Under the pieces are notes generated by a model, which was not told where the DNA came from, searched no databases, and was given only the letters and a program-made list of their open reading frames with translations. A stretch of 64,000 nt of DNA from NCBI GenBank assembly GCA_038230035.1, contig JBBRNX010000001.1, positions 248,001-312,000 of the forward strand. Direction: 5' to 3'. The DNA comes from Gaiella sp038230035 (GTDB lineage Bacteria; Actinomycetota; Thermoleophilia; Gaiellales; Gaiellaceae). Made by a program: the position numbers and the translations under genes. Shown piece after piece: positions 26,847 to 35,360 of this stretch (positions are counted from its first letter, which is position 1; each line of letters starts with the position of its first letter).

Positions 26847-27529
26847 GCGGACTTGCTCAGCAGCATCGTGATCAGGAACCCGGCGCCGATCGACAGGCCC
26901 GCGAATGCCAGGCCCATCTTCACAGCCGCCGTCTTCGCAGGCTCGAGGCGGGAGTAGCTGACGACGACACGCGTCGGAACGAGCGAGAGCGCGAGCAGCG
27001 TCAACGCTGCGATGACGAGGAGCATCCGCTCGAGGCGTTGGCTGTCGTTGCCTCGGGAGCTCGTCACCCCAGCCGTCGCGGAGACGGCTACCGCGGGTGC
27101 GGCTTGCGGCGCGGCCGGCGTCGTGGCTGTCTTAGGTGGTCCGGGCAGGATGGAAACGGGTTTGTGCGCGGTTGTCGGCTGCGGCCTGAGCTTGGGCTGC
27201 TTCACGGTGTGCACGATCTTCGTCACCGACTTGTGCGTCACTGGCTGTGTCTTCCTCGTGGTGGTTCTCGGGGTCGAATGCGTCTGCGTGTGGGTGACGG
27301 TCTGGGTTGTCGTCCGCGTTCGAGTCGGAACGGGGGCTGTCCGCTGGCGGGTTGTCGTGACCCGCGTCGTCGTGGTCTTCGTGGTTGTCGTCTGAACGGG
27401 TGCCGGATCTGGCGCCGGGCTCGGCGAGCCGGCGTAGGCGATTCCCCCCGTCGGCGCTATCGCGAGGACGGCCCCAACCACCACGAGGACATGCCGAATC
27501 GGCAGGTCGACTTCCCCTAACTTCCCCAT
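26843..27529 (-). CDS. Thr-rich extracytoplasmic protein with C-terminal membrane helices
   Basis: A 228-residue protein of no recognised family. A signal-like helix spans about 12-35. A long low-complexity Thr/Pro/Gln-rich stalk (TTTTKTTTTRVTTTRQRT type, about 45-130) follows. Two C-terminal hydrophobic helices lie at about 165-185 and 205-225, joined by a short loop. The stalk is likely outside the membrane and possibly glycosylated, with the C-terminal hairpin anchoring it. The ATG at 27529 is chosen for the GGGGTGAG just before it. It is coupled by GTGA to the HYR-repeat gene, and the pair may form one surface structure. Confidence 0.7.
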   Translation of the reverse strand: MGKLGEVDLPIRHVLVVVGAVLAIAPTGGIAYAGSPSPAPDPAPVQTTTTKTTTTRVTTTRQRTAPVPTRTRTTTQTVTHTQTHSTPRTTTRKTQPVTHKSVTKIVHTVKQPKLRPQPTTAHKPVSILPGPPKTATTPAAPQAAPAVAVSATAGVTSSRGNDSQRLERMLLVIAALTLLALSLVPTRVVVSYSRLEPAKTAAVKMGLAFAGLSIGAGFLITMLLSKSA

Positions 27530-27643
27530 GCTCACCCCACCACCTGGTTCACCCGAAGCTAGTCCCATCGTACTTCGCGCGCGCCATTCGTCTAGGCCAT
27601 AGGCATGCTTCCGAGCAAAACCGCTCTACGCAGGAGGCTGCAG

Positions 27644-28000
27644 ATGACAGAGATCGAGGTGCGGCCAGGGCGCCGCGTCGTCAACGTTCACGACACACCG
27701 TTCCAGGAGTACGACCTCGAAGGGCCAGTCCAGCCGGAGATGAGCTGGCTCCCTGTCAGCTACGACCGCCGGACAGGGGAGGGCTGCTACCTGATGCGGA
27801 TGGAGCCCAGGGCGGTGACGATCGCCCACGACCACGCCGGCATGGAGGAGTTCCTGATCCTCGAAGGAGAGCTCGTCGACGACGACGGCGCGGTTTTCGT
27901 AGCGGGCGACTTCGTCAGCTACGAGGCGGACACGCACCACAACTCGCGCACCGAGACGGGCTGCACGATTGCCGTCTTCGAATGGCGGCGGCCGGCGTAG
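27644..28000 (+). CDS. Cupin-domain protein (ChrR-like)
   Basis: A 118-residue single-domain cupin. The conserved core EPRAVTIAHDHAGMEEFLILEGELVDD contains the first cupin motif with probable metal ligands His, His and Glu. The second motif is YEADTHHNSRTETGC. The pattern is close to the cupin half of ChrR-type anti-sigma factors, but no zinc-binding anti-sigma half is present. The start at 27644 is decided by AGGAGG located 7 nt upstream; an in-frame ATG at 27605 is less likely. Function is unknown. Confidence 0.8.
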   Translation: MTEIEVRPGRRVVNVHDTPFQEYDLEGPVQPEMSWLPVSYDRRTGEGCYLMRMEPRAVTIAHDHAGMEEFLILEGELVDDDGAVFVAGDFVSYEADTHHNSRTETGCTIAVFEWRRPA

Positions 28001-28027
28001 GAGCGAGGCTTCGGGTTCACTGTGTCA

Positions 28028-28049
28028 CCGAGGGCGAGGCAAGCCTCGG
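28028..28049. terminator. Possible bidirectional terminator
   Basis: Inverted repeat CCGAGG / CCTCGG with a 10-nt spacer that itself contains GAGGC/GCCTC pairing options, located between the convergent cupin and coiled-coil genes. It has no U-tract. Confidence 0.4.
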
Positions 28050-28051
28050 GC

Positions 28052-30406
28052 CTACGGGGAACTCTCGCCGGACTCGATGCGCCGGATCCGCCAATCGATC
28101 GAGGACGCCATCCGCTCGAGCTGTGTGAGGAACTTCTCACGGTCGGCTTTGGACGAGTCCTCCAGCTCGGTGACCTGACGCGCGAGCGATCGCAGCTCAC
28201 CGCGTAGGTCGCGCGTGTCGGCCATCGAGACGAGTGCGGGCGTGCCGTCAGCTCCCTCGCTTCCGACGACGGCTCCCGTTGCGACGCCATAGGTTTCGAG
28301 CTCGTCGACACGCGCGGCGAGCTCCTCCACCTTCGACGAGCCGCGTCGGCTCATCAGCTCGGCCAGCGCTCTGTCGTGCTCGCTGAGGTGGAGCCCAAGC
28401 CGCTCGACGGCCATGAGGACGCGCTCGACCTCCTGCTCGAAGACGTGGGGGACGAGTTTCTCGGTATTGCCGGGAGTGGCCACGGCCGGCGCGGGCCGCG
28501 CCGCGATCCGCGCCTCGAGGCCTTCGAGTCGGGCTTCGAGCGCCGCACGTCCTGCGTACCAGAGCTCCGCATTGCGGGCGAGATCGGCGGCGAGGCTCTC
28601 GGTGGCGGGATCCGCGTCGAGGGGACGCTCGGCCATTCGTTCCTCGAGCCGAGCCTCCAGCCGTGCCTCGATCTCGGCGGAGACGGCCTTGATGTCGACG
28701 TGGGCCGGCTCGTGCGCGGGGAGTTCGGCGAGTTGTCGCGTGAGGTCGTCGAGCCTTTCCTCGATCTCGGTGATCAGCTCCGGCGAGGCAGCCGGGGACG
28801 GTGCCGCCGCCAGCGAGAGGACCGAACGCGAGAGATCGTCGATCTGGCGTCCCACATCGTCGAGGCGCACGCCAACCCAATCGAGCCGGTCGGGATCACC
28901 GGCGGGACGTGACGCCAGCGCCTCGACGGTCTTGCGAAGCTCGGCGATGTCGGACGCCTGGCCGTGGTCGGTCGAGGCAACTGCCATCGCGTCCGCGAGC
29001 TCGTCGATGCGCTCCGCGAGACGCCATACGCGGTCCCCGAGTCCGGCTTCGACCACGGGGCGGCTCGACAGTTCCTCGACGGCTTGTGTCAGTCCGCGAA
29101 AGTCGTTGTTGCGCTCCAACTCGGCTAGCCGGCCGGCAAGCATCTCCAGTCCGGTCGTCAGCTCGGCGGTCGCGGCGAACTGCGAGTCGTCGGGTTCGGT
29201 GCGTTCCGTCGGGAGCTCGGCGAGCCTCTGAGCGAGCTCCTCGACGCGTGCGGCGAGAGCGGCGTCGACCGGAGGGCGTGTTGCGAGCTCCTCCAGCGCG
29301 GCTCGCAGTTCGTCCGGGACGTCGCCACCGACGCGCGCTCCGGCGTCGGCGACAAGCGCGTCGATCCGGCGGGAGACGTCGTCGAGTCTTCCCACGAGCT
29401 CGGGACTCTCGACCGGACGGGCCGCCAGCTCGGCGACACGCGACTGGAGGCTCTCGACGCGCGAATCCTGCGTGAGCACCGCCACCAGCTTGCTCAAGCG
29501 TTCGACGCGATCCACGAGCTCGGGGTCGCCGGTCGGCCGCGCTGTGACCTCGTCGATCCGTGCGCTGAGGTCTTCCAGCCGAGCCTGAAGCTCGGGGGCG
29601 CCGGTCGGTCGGCTCGCCAGCTCCGCGAGACGGATGCGGATCTCTGCCATCTCGCTTGTGGTGACGCCCGCCTCGTTCCGCCTCGTTTCCGTCTCCAGCG
29701 TTCGCTTGACCGCCTCGATCGCCATTCCCAGCCGTGCGAGCTCCGCCGACGCAGCGGACGCAGCCATGTCGCCGTCGTCGCGGGTGTGGCTGATCGCCCG
29801 CTGCAGCTCGTCGAACCGCGATCCGAAGTCGGACAACGCTTCGGCGGTGGCGTCGCTACGGCGCAGAGCGTCCTCGATCGTCTCGGCGAACTCGCCCAGC
29901 TGCGCCTCGAGCGCGTCGGTATCGATCGCGGCGTCTGTCCGCCGTTCGAGCTCGGCGAGCGTCGGCTCCCACGTCGTAACGCGGCGGGCGAGATCGGCGA
30001 CCGCGTGCTCGAGCGGTTCCGTCGAAGGCTCGCTTCGTAAGACGTCCTGCAGGGCGGCCTCGACCGCACTCAGGCGTGACGCGAGAACCCCGTCGTCAGG
30101 AGCGTGTCGCGGCGGGCCTAGGCCGATCGTCGCACTCGAGCGGCCGGCTACGCCCGAGTCTGCCGCGCTGTCCTGTGTGTGCATCCACTCGCTGGAATCC
30201 GACCACTGCTCGGCTAGCGCGCTCGCAAGCTCGAGCCGTGTGATGGTTCCTGCCTCGACGAGCACCTGGCCGAGAGGCTTCCCGGTTCGTGCCTGGATCT
30301 GCGCCGCATCGTCGAGCTGGGCGTCGGTGACATACCCGTGCGAACGAAGGATGGCGCCAATCGTGCGGCGGTCGGTTCCCGTCGAAGCGATGGCCGGCTG
30401 GCTCAC
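28052..30406 (-). CDS. MshEN-type domain protein with long coiled coil
   Basis: A 784-residue protein. Residues 15-70 (IGAILRSHGYVTDAQLDDAAQIQ...GKPLGQVLVEAGTITRLELASALAEQW) match the two-helix-pair MshEN/GspE N-terminal fold, which in other proteins binds cyclic-di-GMP or docks on secretion ATPases. The rest, about 100-780, is a nearly continuous Glu/Arg/Leu/Ala-rich coiled coil with recurring segments such as ELAxRPxxxPELxxRLxxLSxRID. No ATPase domain follows, unlike GspE/PilB. It could be a scaffold or c-di-GMP effector; a GGDEF/HD-GYP gene lies 5.4 kb away. The GTG at 30406 is the only reasonable start. Confidence 0.7.
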   Translation of the reverse strand: MSQPAIASTGTDRRTIGAILRSHGYVTDAQLDDAAQIQARTGKPLGQVLVEAGTITRLELASALAEQWSDSSEWMHTQDSAADSGVAGRSSATIGLGPPRHAPDDGVLASRLSAVEAALQDVLRSEPSTEPLEHAVADLARRVTTWEPTLAELERRTDAAIDTDALEAQLGEFAETIEDALRRSDATAEALSDFGSRFDELQRAISHTRDDGDMAASAASAELARLGMAIEAVKRTLETETRRNEAGVTTSEMAEIRIRLAELASRPTGAPELQARLEDLSARIDEVTARPTGDPELVDRVERLSKLVAVLTQDSRVESLQSRVAELAARPVESPELVGRLDDVSRRIDALVADAGARVGGDVPDELRAALEELATRPPVDAALAARVEELAQRLAELPTERTEPDDSQFAATAELTTGLEMLAGRLAELERNNDFRGLTQAVEELSSRPVVEAGLGDRVWRLAERIDELADAMAVASTDHGQASDIAELRKTVEALASRPAGDPDRLDWVGVRLDDVGRQIDDLSRSVLSLAAAPSPAASPELITEIEERLDDLTRQLAELPAHEPAHVDIKAVSAEIEARLEARLEERMAERPLDADPATESLAADLARNAELWYAGRAALEARLEGLEARIAARPAPAVATPGNTEKLVPHVFEQEVERVLMAVERLGLHLSEHDRALAELMSRRGSSKVEELAARVDELETYGVATGAVVGSEGADGTPALVSMADTRDLRGELRSLARQVTELEDSSKADREKFLTQLERMASSIDWRIRRIESGESSP

Positions 30407-30520
30407 CGTAGGCCCGATTCCGGCCGCGGGCCAGTGCGCCGCGGGCCGCGGGCCGTGGCAGGCGAGGCGAGAGCCGCATGTGGGGCCACGTCCCGGGTAT
30501 CGGATCGTCCCTCGTTCTAG

Positions 30521-31453
30521 CTACTCACTCGTCTCAGGGACACCCATCGGAATCGCCCGCAATGGGCTAGTGGGGCGACCCGTCGCGGGGAGGTCGGCGT
30601 TCGTTCGATAGACGGCGCCCACCGCCTTCGATCGTGCGAGCCCCACCATTCCTGCGACCACGAGCAGCAGGGAGCCGACAAGCACGATCCGGATGCCTGT
30701 CGACTGCCCCCACCTCTCGTGTGCGAGGACGGGAGCGAGCGCGACCGGGACCAGGACGTTGAGGCCGAAGACGATCGGTGTGACCTGAGTCACAGGGCGT
30801 TGCTGGAGGGCGGACATCTCGTTCAGCTGGCCGACGACCGAGACTGCGGTGAGCACACCGAGCCAGATGAACACTCCGAGCCAGGCCGAGCGGTGCATCT
30901 CGTCCGTCGCGAACTTCGTGCCGAGGCCAGCGAACGCGTACGCAACTCCGGCGCTCGCGGCGACGAGCAGGACGGGCGCGTGCCGCCGCAGCCCAATGAC
31001 ATATGGGGCGATGGTGACCGCTACCAGGATTGCGAGGATGACCGCGAAGGTGGCTCCCCCCGCGTGGTGTGGCGAGTGTGACGGTGCCGCCCAGCCGAGG
31101 CCGGCGACCCCGAGCGAGATGGCGAGCACGCCCACGATCTCTTTCCGCCCGACATGCTCACCGAGAGCCCGCGCGCCGAACAGCAGGAGGAAGACGAGAG
31201 ATGCCGCGAGCGTCGGCTCGACGAGGGTCAGCGGAGCGAACGACAGCGCGACCGCCTGCAAGACCCAGCCGAGGACGCCTGTGGCGGCACCGGCGAGCCA
31301 CAGCGGCCTCCGGATGAGCCGGCCGAGGAGCGCGAAGCGGAGCGTCTCCTTTCTAGGAGCCTGTCGTGCTTCGACCGCCTGCAGACCGACAGCGACGCTG
31401 TAGAGCGCCGCGGCCACGAGTGCAACCAGCACCCCGGCGAGATGCTGGTTCAT
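30521..31453 (-). CDS. DMT-superfamily (EamA/NIPA-like) transporter
   Basis: A 310-residue polytopic membrane protein with nine or ten predicted helices and two-fold internal symmetry, as in drug/metabolite and NIPA-type transporters. LTLVEPTLAASLVFLLLFGARALGEHV matches the conserved helix pair where substrates pass, and the second half has RPVTQVTPIVFGLNVLVPVALAPVL. The substrate is unknown (Mg2+, drug or metabolite). The ATG overlaps the stop of the PfkB kinase gene (ATGA), so it is the last gene of the PAP2-pfkB-DMT operon. Confidence 0.8.
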   Translation of the reverse strand: MNQHLAGVLVALVAAALYSVAVGLQAVEARQAPRKETLRFALLGRLIRRPLWLAGAATGVLGWVLQAVALSFAPLTLVEPTLAASLVFLLLFGARALGEHVGRKEIVGVLAISLGVAGLGWAAPSHSPHHAGGATFAVILAILVAVTIAPYVIGLRRHAPVLLVAASAGVAYAFAGLGTKFATDEMHRSAWLGVFIWLGVLTAVSVVGQLNEMSALQQRPVTQVTPIVFGLNVLVPVALAPVLAHERWGQSTGIRIVLVGSLLLVVAGMVGLARSKAVGAVYRTNADLPATGRPTSPLRAIPMGVPETSE

Positions 31454-32319
31454 CGTCTGCTGAGACCTGCGGCGACGGCGCTCGCGGACTGCTCGGCAAG
31501 TCGCCGTCGGAGCAGCTCGGCCACGCTGTCGCAGGCGCGGCGGGTCGCGGCGATCGGGTCGGCCCCGTCCTCGGCGGCGGCAGCCATGAGGGCGAGGAAC
31601 GAGTCGCCCGCGCCAACCGTGTCGGCAAGCCCGAGAACCGGGTCGACGCGAATCTCCGTCGCCTCTCCGTCAGCAAGAACGATCGCACCCCGCTCGCCGC
31701 GTGTCACGACGACAACAGGAACGCCGGTTGCCAGCGCGGCTGCGGCATCGATGCCGCCGATCAGCGTGTCCGCCTCCTCCTCCCCGAGCTTGAGGACGCT
31801 GACGCTGCGCAAGGACTCCGGATCGAGGAGGCCCTTGAGCCTGATCGGGCCGAGCCTGCGTGGCCGCGCCGGCCCCTGGCCGTCGAGATAGACAGGCCGT
31901 CCACCCTGTCCGAGAGCCGCGAGCGTCTCTGCGGTGAAGTCTCCCCGGAGCTGGGTGCCACAGACGATGCTGCTGCACGCGGCGAGATCCTTGGCCATCC
32001 AGGTCTCGAGGTCGCGTTCCGTGAAGGGGTCGCCGATCGCCGTGACGTCTTCGGACCATGTGCCGTCGCCGTACAGCGAGACGTCGAAGACGGTGGTCAG
32101 CGCCGAAGGGCCTTCGACGATGCGCAGCCCGAGGTCGTGGAGCGGGCGGCGCAGTTCGGCGCTGCCACCATGAGTGAGGACGACCGCCGGCCAGACATCT
32201 GCGACGGCTCGCGCCGCGAAGACGGGCGCGCCGCCCAGCCGCGCCTCGATCCGGCCGTCGGGCCAGTGCGTCCGGTCGAGAACGCTCTGCCCGATCAGGC
32301 CGATCGTTCCGGGCGCCAC
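31450..32319 (-). CDS. PfkB-family carbohydrate/nucleoside kinase
   Basis: A 289-residue ribokinase-like kinase. The C-terminal PfkB signature with anion hole and catalytic base is DTVGAGDSFLALM. The central segment VSVLKLGEEEADTLIGG is the N-x-x-E-like region and VVVTRGERGAIVL the ATP-side strand. The N-terminal sugar-binding GG of the family is GGAPVFAA. The exact sugar cannot be told. The GTG at 32319 shares a base with the stop of the PAP2 gene (TAGTG), so extensions of the reading frame upstream are rejected. Confidence 0.85.
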   Translation of the reverse strand: MAPGTIGLIGQSVLDRTHWPDGRIEARLGGAPVFAARAVADVWPAVVLTHGGSAELRRPLHDLGLRIVEGPSALTTVFDVSLYGDGTWSEDVTAIGDPFTERDLETWMAKDLAACSSIVCGTQLRGDFTAETLAALGQGGRPVYLDGQGPARPRRLGPIRLKGLLDPESLRSVSVLKLGEEEADTLIGGIDAAAALATGVPVVVVTRGERGAIVLADGEATEIRVDPVLGLADTVGAGDSFLALMAAAAEDGADPIAATRRACDSVAELLRRRLAEQSASAVAAGLSRR

Positions 32320-33134
32320 TACGTCGTCTCGCGTTCGACGGTGAGCCAGGCAGCCCGACCGGGCCGGTGCGACGCGAACCAATCCGCCGCCCGGTCGACG
32401 AGCGGCGTGGCGGCAAGTGCTGCTCCTCCGGCGACGACATCAAGCACGTAGTGGTTCCCGGTCGCAATCACCGAGTACGTGACAAGCAGCGGGTAGAGCG
32501 CCCAGAGCGTTCGCACTGCGATGTTGCGGGTGAGCATGAAGCCAGCGATTCCGAGCACGATCGCGTACGACGCGTGCAGGCTCGGCATTGCGGAGTTCGG
32601 GTTGTTGAGCGTGGAGATCAGAGAGGTGTTCAGGTTGACGGCGTTGGCGTTGAGCGTGTCCACAAAACCGGCGCCTGGGATGGCTCGCGGCGGCGCGAGC
32701 GGGTACAGGAACATGACGATCACCGAGACGTAGTTCGCCGCCAGCAGAGCGTTCCTCACGCGAGCGAACCGCTCCTGCCGGCGCGCGTACACCCAGAGCA
32801 GGAACAGCGTCGAGATCGTGAACTGCGAGATGAAGTAGGTCCTGTTCGCGATGGCGAGGAAGACGTGCGGCGCTTGGAGAGCCCAGTTCTGGATGCCGTG
32901 CTCCCAGTTGATCCCGAGCGTTCCTTCCAGCCGGAGCAGCCCGCGGGCGTTCGCGATGGCATCTACCTCGTGGCGCCGGCCGTAGATCCCGGAGAGGGCG
33001 TAGACGACCTCGAAGCTGCCGAGCAGGGCAAGCTGGAACAGCAGGTGGCGCCAGCCACGCGGCGCCATCGTCCGGAGCCACGCCGCAGCCCGCGAGCGAT
33101 TCGACCGAGCGGAAGCCTGCTGACCCCTCGACAC
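32319..33134 (-). CDS. PAP2-superfamily membrane protein (inositolphosphotransferase-like)
   Basis: A 271-residue membrane protein with about six helices. The PAP2 active-site motifs are SAMPSLHASYAIVLG (catalytic His in SLHAS) and GNHYVLDVVAGG (second His and Asp). The layout matches the PAP2_3/AUR1-like family, which includes phosphatidylinositol-type lipid phosphotransferases and phosphatases. The pfkB kinase translationally coupled to it could phosphorylate a polyol, but this link is inference. The GTG at 33134 follows TAGACT by 6 nt with no Shine-Dalgarno. Confidence 0.85.
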   Translation of the reverse strand: MSRGQQASARSNRSRAAAWLRTMAPRGWRHLLFQLALLGSFEVVYALSGIYGRRHEVDAIANARGLLRLEGTLGINWEHGIQNWALQAPHVFLAIANRTYFISQFTISTLFLLWVYARRQERFARVRNALLAANYVSVIVMFLYPLAPPRAIPGAGFVDTLNANAVNLNTSLISTLNNPNSAMPSLHASYAIVLGIAGFMLTRNIAVRTLWALYPLLVTYSVIATGNHYVLDVVAGGAALAATPLVDRAADWFASHRPGRAAWLTVERETT

Positions 33135-33140
33135 GCGCCC

Positions 33141-33146
33141 AGTCTA
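33141..33146 (-). promoter_or_regulatory. Candidate -10 for the PAP2-pfkB-DMT operon
   Basis: TAGACT (minus strand) ends 6 nt before GTG 33134, a leaderless pattern. Confidence 0.45.
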
Positions 33147-33151
33147 CGAGA

Positions 33152-33170
33152 CCTGGCCTACGAGGCCAGG
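33152..33170 (-). terminator. Hairpin at the end of the Rieske gene
   Basis: A perfect 7-bp inverted repeat CCTGGCC / GGCCAGG with a 5-nt loop. The stop codon of the Rieske oxygenase lies at the stem-loop junction. It sits just upstream of the PAP2 promoter on the same strand and so can separate the two units. No U-tract. Confidence 0.55.
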
Positions 33171-34219
33171 GCGTCCGTCAACTGGCTCTGGAAGTCGGCG
33201 ATCAGCCGCTCCGAGCGCGCGAGGAGCACGCCGTGCTCGACCGCACCGGCTCCCACCCCGAGCTGCACCCGCTCGACAAGAACGCGATCCTCGGCGCCGA
33301 CCTGGTTGTCAAGGGCGATGTAGTCGGCGATCCACTCGTCGTCGGCGTCCGCACCGAAAAAGTAGTCGAGGTAGCGACGTGTCCTCCCGGGGGCGAGAGG
33401 AACGACGGGGCCGATCGTCAGGTTCGGCTTGCCCGGCATCACGTTGACCACCGTGTTCGGGAAGAGAAGGTGGAACTGACCCCGGGCGATCTCACCGGTC
33501 GCGTCGTACACGCCACCGCCACCGTTTCGCGGCGGGCCGAACTGGGTCAGGAGCCCCGGCCGGGTCTCGAGCGCGTACGAATCGGGCGCCACATCGATTG
33601 CCTTCGAGAAGCTGGGGTGGGCGACGGCGCAGTGGTAGCACTCGAGGAAGTTCTCGGTGCACACCTTCCAGTTCGCGTCGTACTCGCCTTCGGCGCGGCG
33701 GTTGAAGACGAGCGCGTCGATATCGAGGCCGTCGGCTTTGAGGAGATCGGGCAGCTCGCCGAGGTGATCTGCGAGCGAAGCGGCCTCGCGATCGGGGTTC
33801 GCGAAGACGAACGGCCCCCACGCTTCGACCTGGATCGGGAGGAGGCCGAGTTTCGACGCGTCGAAGCCCGGCTCGTGGTCCGAGCGCGGCGCATTGAGGA
33901 GGGAGCCGTCGAGGCCGTAGGTCCACGCGTGGTAAGGGCATTGCAGCGTCTCGCGCCGGCCCTCGCCGACGCAGATCACCGAGCCGCGATGGCGGCAGAC
34001 GTTGACGAAGCCGCGGAGGTCGCCCGCGCGGTCACGCACGACGACGATCGGCAGGTTGCCTGCGTGAGTTGCGAGGAACGAGCCTGGTTCCTCGAGCTGG
34101 CCGGTGTGGCCGGCGTACTGCCACGAGCCCGCGAAGATGCGCTCCTGCTCGAGCGTGAGGACGGCTGGATCGCTGTACCAGCTCCACGGCAGGGTGCGGT
34201 TGTCGGCGAGCGTGGTCAC
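33158..34219 (-). CDS. Rieske-type oxygenase alpha subunit
   Basis: A 353-residue Rieske non-haem iron oxygenase. The [2Fe-2S] ligands are C75-x-H77 (CRHRGS) and C94-x2-H97 (CPYHAW). The mononuclear iron ligands H196 and H201 lie in NFLECYHCAVAHPSF. The NFxECYHC form is shared with choline/carnitine/betaine-type and some aromatic-ring oxygenases. A separate reductase is needed and is not in the window. The GTG overlaps the stop of the P1 peptidase (GTGA), so the two are in one operon. The substrate is unknown; the peptidase partner hints at an amine or amino-acid derivative. Confidence 0.88.
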   Translation of the reverse strand: MTTLADNRTLPWSWYSDPAVLTLEQERIFAGSWQYAGHTGQLEEPGSFLATHAGNLPIVVVRDRAGDLRGFVNVCRHRGSVICVGEGRRETLQCPYHAWTYGLDGSLLNAPRSDHEPGFDASKLGLLPIQVEAWGPFVFANPDREAASLADHLGELPDLLKADGLDIDALVFNRRAEGEYDANWKVCTENFLECYHCAVAHPSFSKAIDVAPDSYALETRPGLLTQFGPPRNGGGGVYDATGEIARGQFHLLFPNTVVNVMPGKPNLTIGPVVPLAPGRTRRYLDYFFGADADDEWIADYIALDNQVGAEDRVLVERVQLGVGAGAVEHGVLLARSERLIADFQSQLTDALAS

Positions 34220-35334
34220 GCCGGAGACTGTAGTCGGCCGCTTCGCTCGAGCAGCTCGAGCACCGCTTCGTGGGGAAGCGCGGGGCCGAACCGGGCATCG
34301 CGACCGGTCGTGGCAGGCGCTGCCCAGAGCGAGTTGACGACGGCTTCCTCGGTTGCCTCGACTGTTGCCTCGAAGAGTTGGTTGAGCTGGTGGTTCGGCA
34401 CGAGTTCTGCCGTCATGCCTTTGGCCGCCGGACGACGCGGGTAGCGGTGTGTCGAGAAGGCCACGAAGATCTCGCCGCTGCCGTGGTGTGCCACCGAGCC
34501 GGTGCGGGCGAGTCCCAGTCCTGCGCGTCGGGCGACTCGCTCGAGCTGCGCCGCAGCGAGCGGCGCGTCGGTTGCGATCACGACGATGCAGCTACCGCCG
34601 GGGTGCGCGCGCGTGTGGGTCGCAGGGTCGAGGGCGCGCCCGACAGGGACGCCGTCCACCCGAAGTTGGTCGGCAGCACCAAAGTTCGCGAGAACGAGCA
34701 CGCCGAGTGTCGCATCGAGGTCTGCCAGCGTTCGGCTGGCGGTGCCGATTCCGGCCTTCCAGTCGAACGACATCATCCCAGCGCCTGCGCCAACGCATCC
34801 TTCAGCGACAGCGCCCTGAGCCGCCCGTTGGAGAGCGCGGTCGACGTCGTCCCGTTCGACCTGGACGGTGCGTGGGTCGTTCAGCCAGCTGTCGTCGCAC
34901 TCGCCGACGACGGGGATCACGACGTCGTCGACTCCGACGCGAGGGTCGGCGGCGCACGCCGCGGTGACCGCTCCGTCGAAGACGCGGCCGACCGCCATCG
35001 TCGACGTGAGGTAGATGGGCGTCTCGAGCACACCCCACTCGGAGATCTGCAGGAATCCCGTCAGCTCGCCCGCGCCGTTCAGCGCCGCGGCGCCCGCCGG
35101 CACTGGCCTGTCGAAGAGGGTGTCCACCGGGCCGGGAAGGATCGCGGTGACGCCGGTTCGCGCTATGCCGCGGCCAGCGGGCGGCTCGGGCTCGTCGCGC
35201 CAGACGGTGACGTGCCCGACAGCGACCCCGGGGACGTCGGTAATCGCGTTCTCTGCACCAGGCTCGAGTGTGCCGATACGGATGCCGCAGGCTCTCGGCC
35301 GTGGGTCGCGCGGTGACGGAACAGGCTTGTCCAT
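34216..35334 (-). CDS. P1 family peptidase (DmpA/beta-peptidyl aminopeptidase type)
   Basis: A 372-residue N-terminal-nucleophile hydrolase. The family start NAITDVPGVAVGHVTV and the mid-region SEWGVLETPIYLTSTMAVG are present. The self-cleavage site is in HPGGSCIVVIATDAPL, with Ser248 predicted to become the N-terminal nucleophile after autoproteolysis. Family members remove D-amino acids, beta-amino acids or unusual N-terminal residues from small peptides. The ATG at 35334 is 7 nt after TACGCT and without a Shine-Dalgarno, so the transcript is probably leaderless. Extensions upstream are antisense to the deacetylase gene. Confidence 0.9.
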   Translation of the reverse strand: MDKPVPSPRDPRPRACGIRIGTLEPGAENAITDVPGVAVGHVTVWRDEPEPPAGRGIARTGVTAILPGPVDTLFDRPVPAGAAALNGAGELTGFLQISEWGVLETPIYLTSTMAVGRVFDGAVTAACAADPRVGVDDVVIPVVGECDDSWLNDPRTVQVERDDVDRALQRAAQGAVAEGCVGAGAGMMSFDWKAGIGTASRTLADLDATLGVLVLANFGAADQLRVDGVPVGRALDPATHTRAHPGGSCIVVIATDAPLAAAQLERVARRAGLGLARTGSVAHHGSGEIFVAFSTHRYPRRPAAKGMTAELVPNHQLNQLFEATVEATEEAVVNSLWAAPATTGRDARFGPALPHEAVLELLERSGRLQSPA

Positions 35335-35341
35335 TTCCGCG

Positions 35342-35354
35342 AGCGTACTAGGGT
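35342..35354. promoter_or_regulatory. Compact divergent leaderless promoter pair
   Basis: The 26 bp between the two start codons hold back-to-back -10-like hexamers one base apart. TACGCT on the minus strand (35347-35342) is 7 nt before ATG 35334. TAGGGT on the plus strand (35349-35354) is 6 nt before GTG 35361. Any -35 elements must lie inside the opposite gene. Confidence 0.55.
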
Positions 35355-35360
35355 CCTGCG

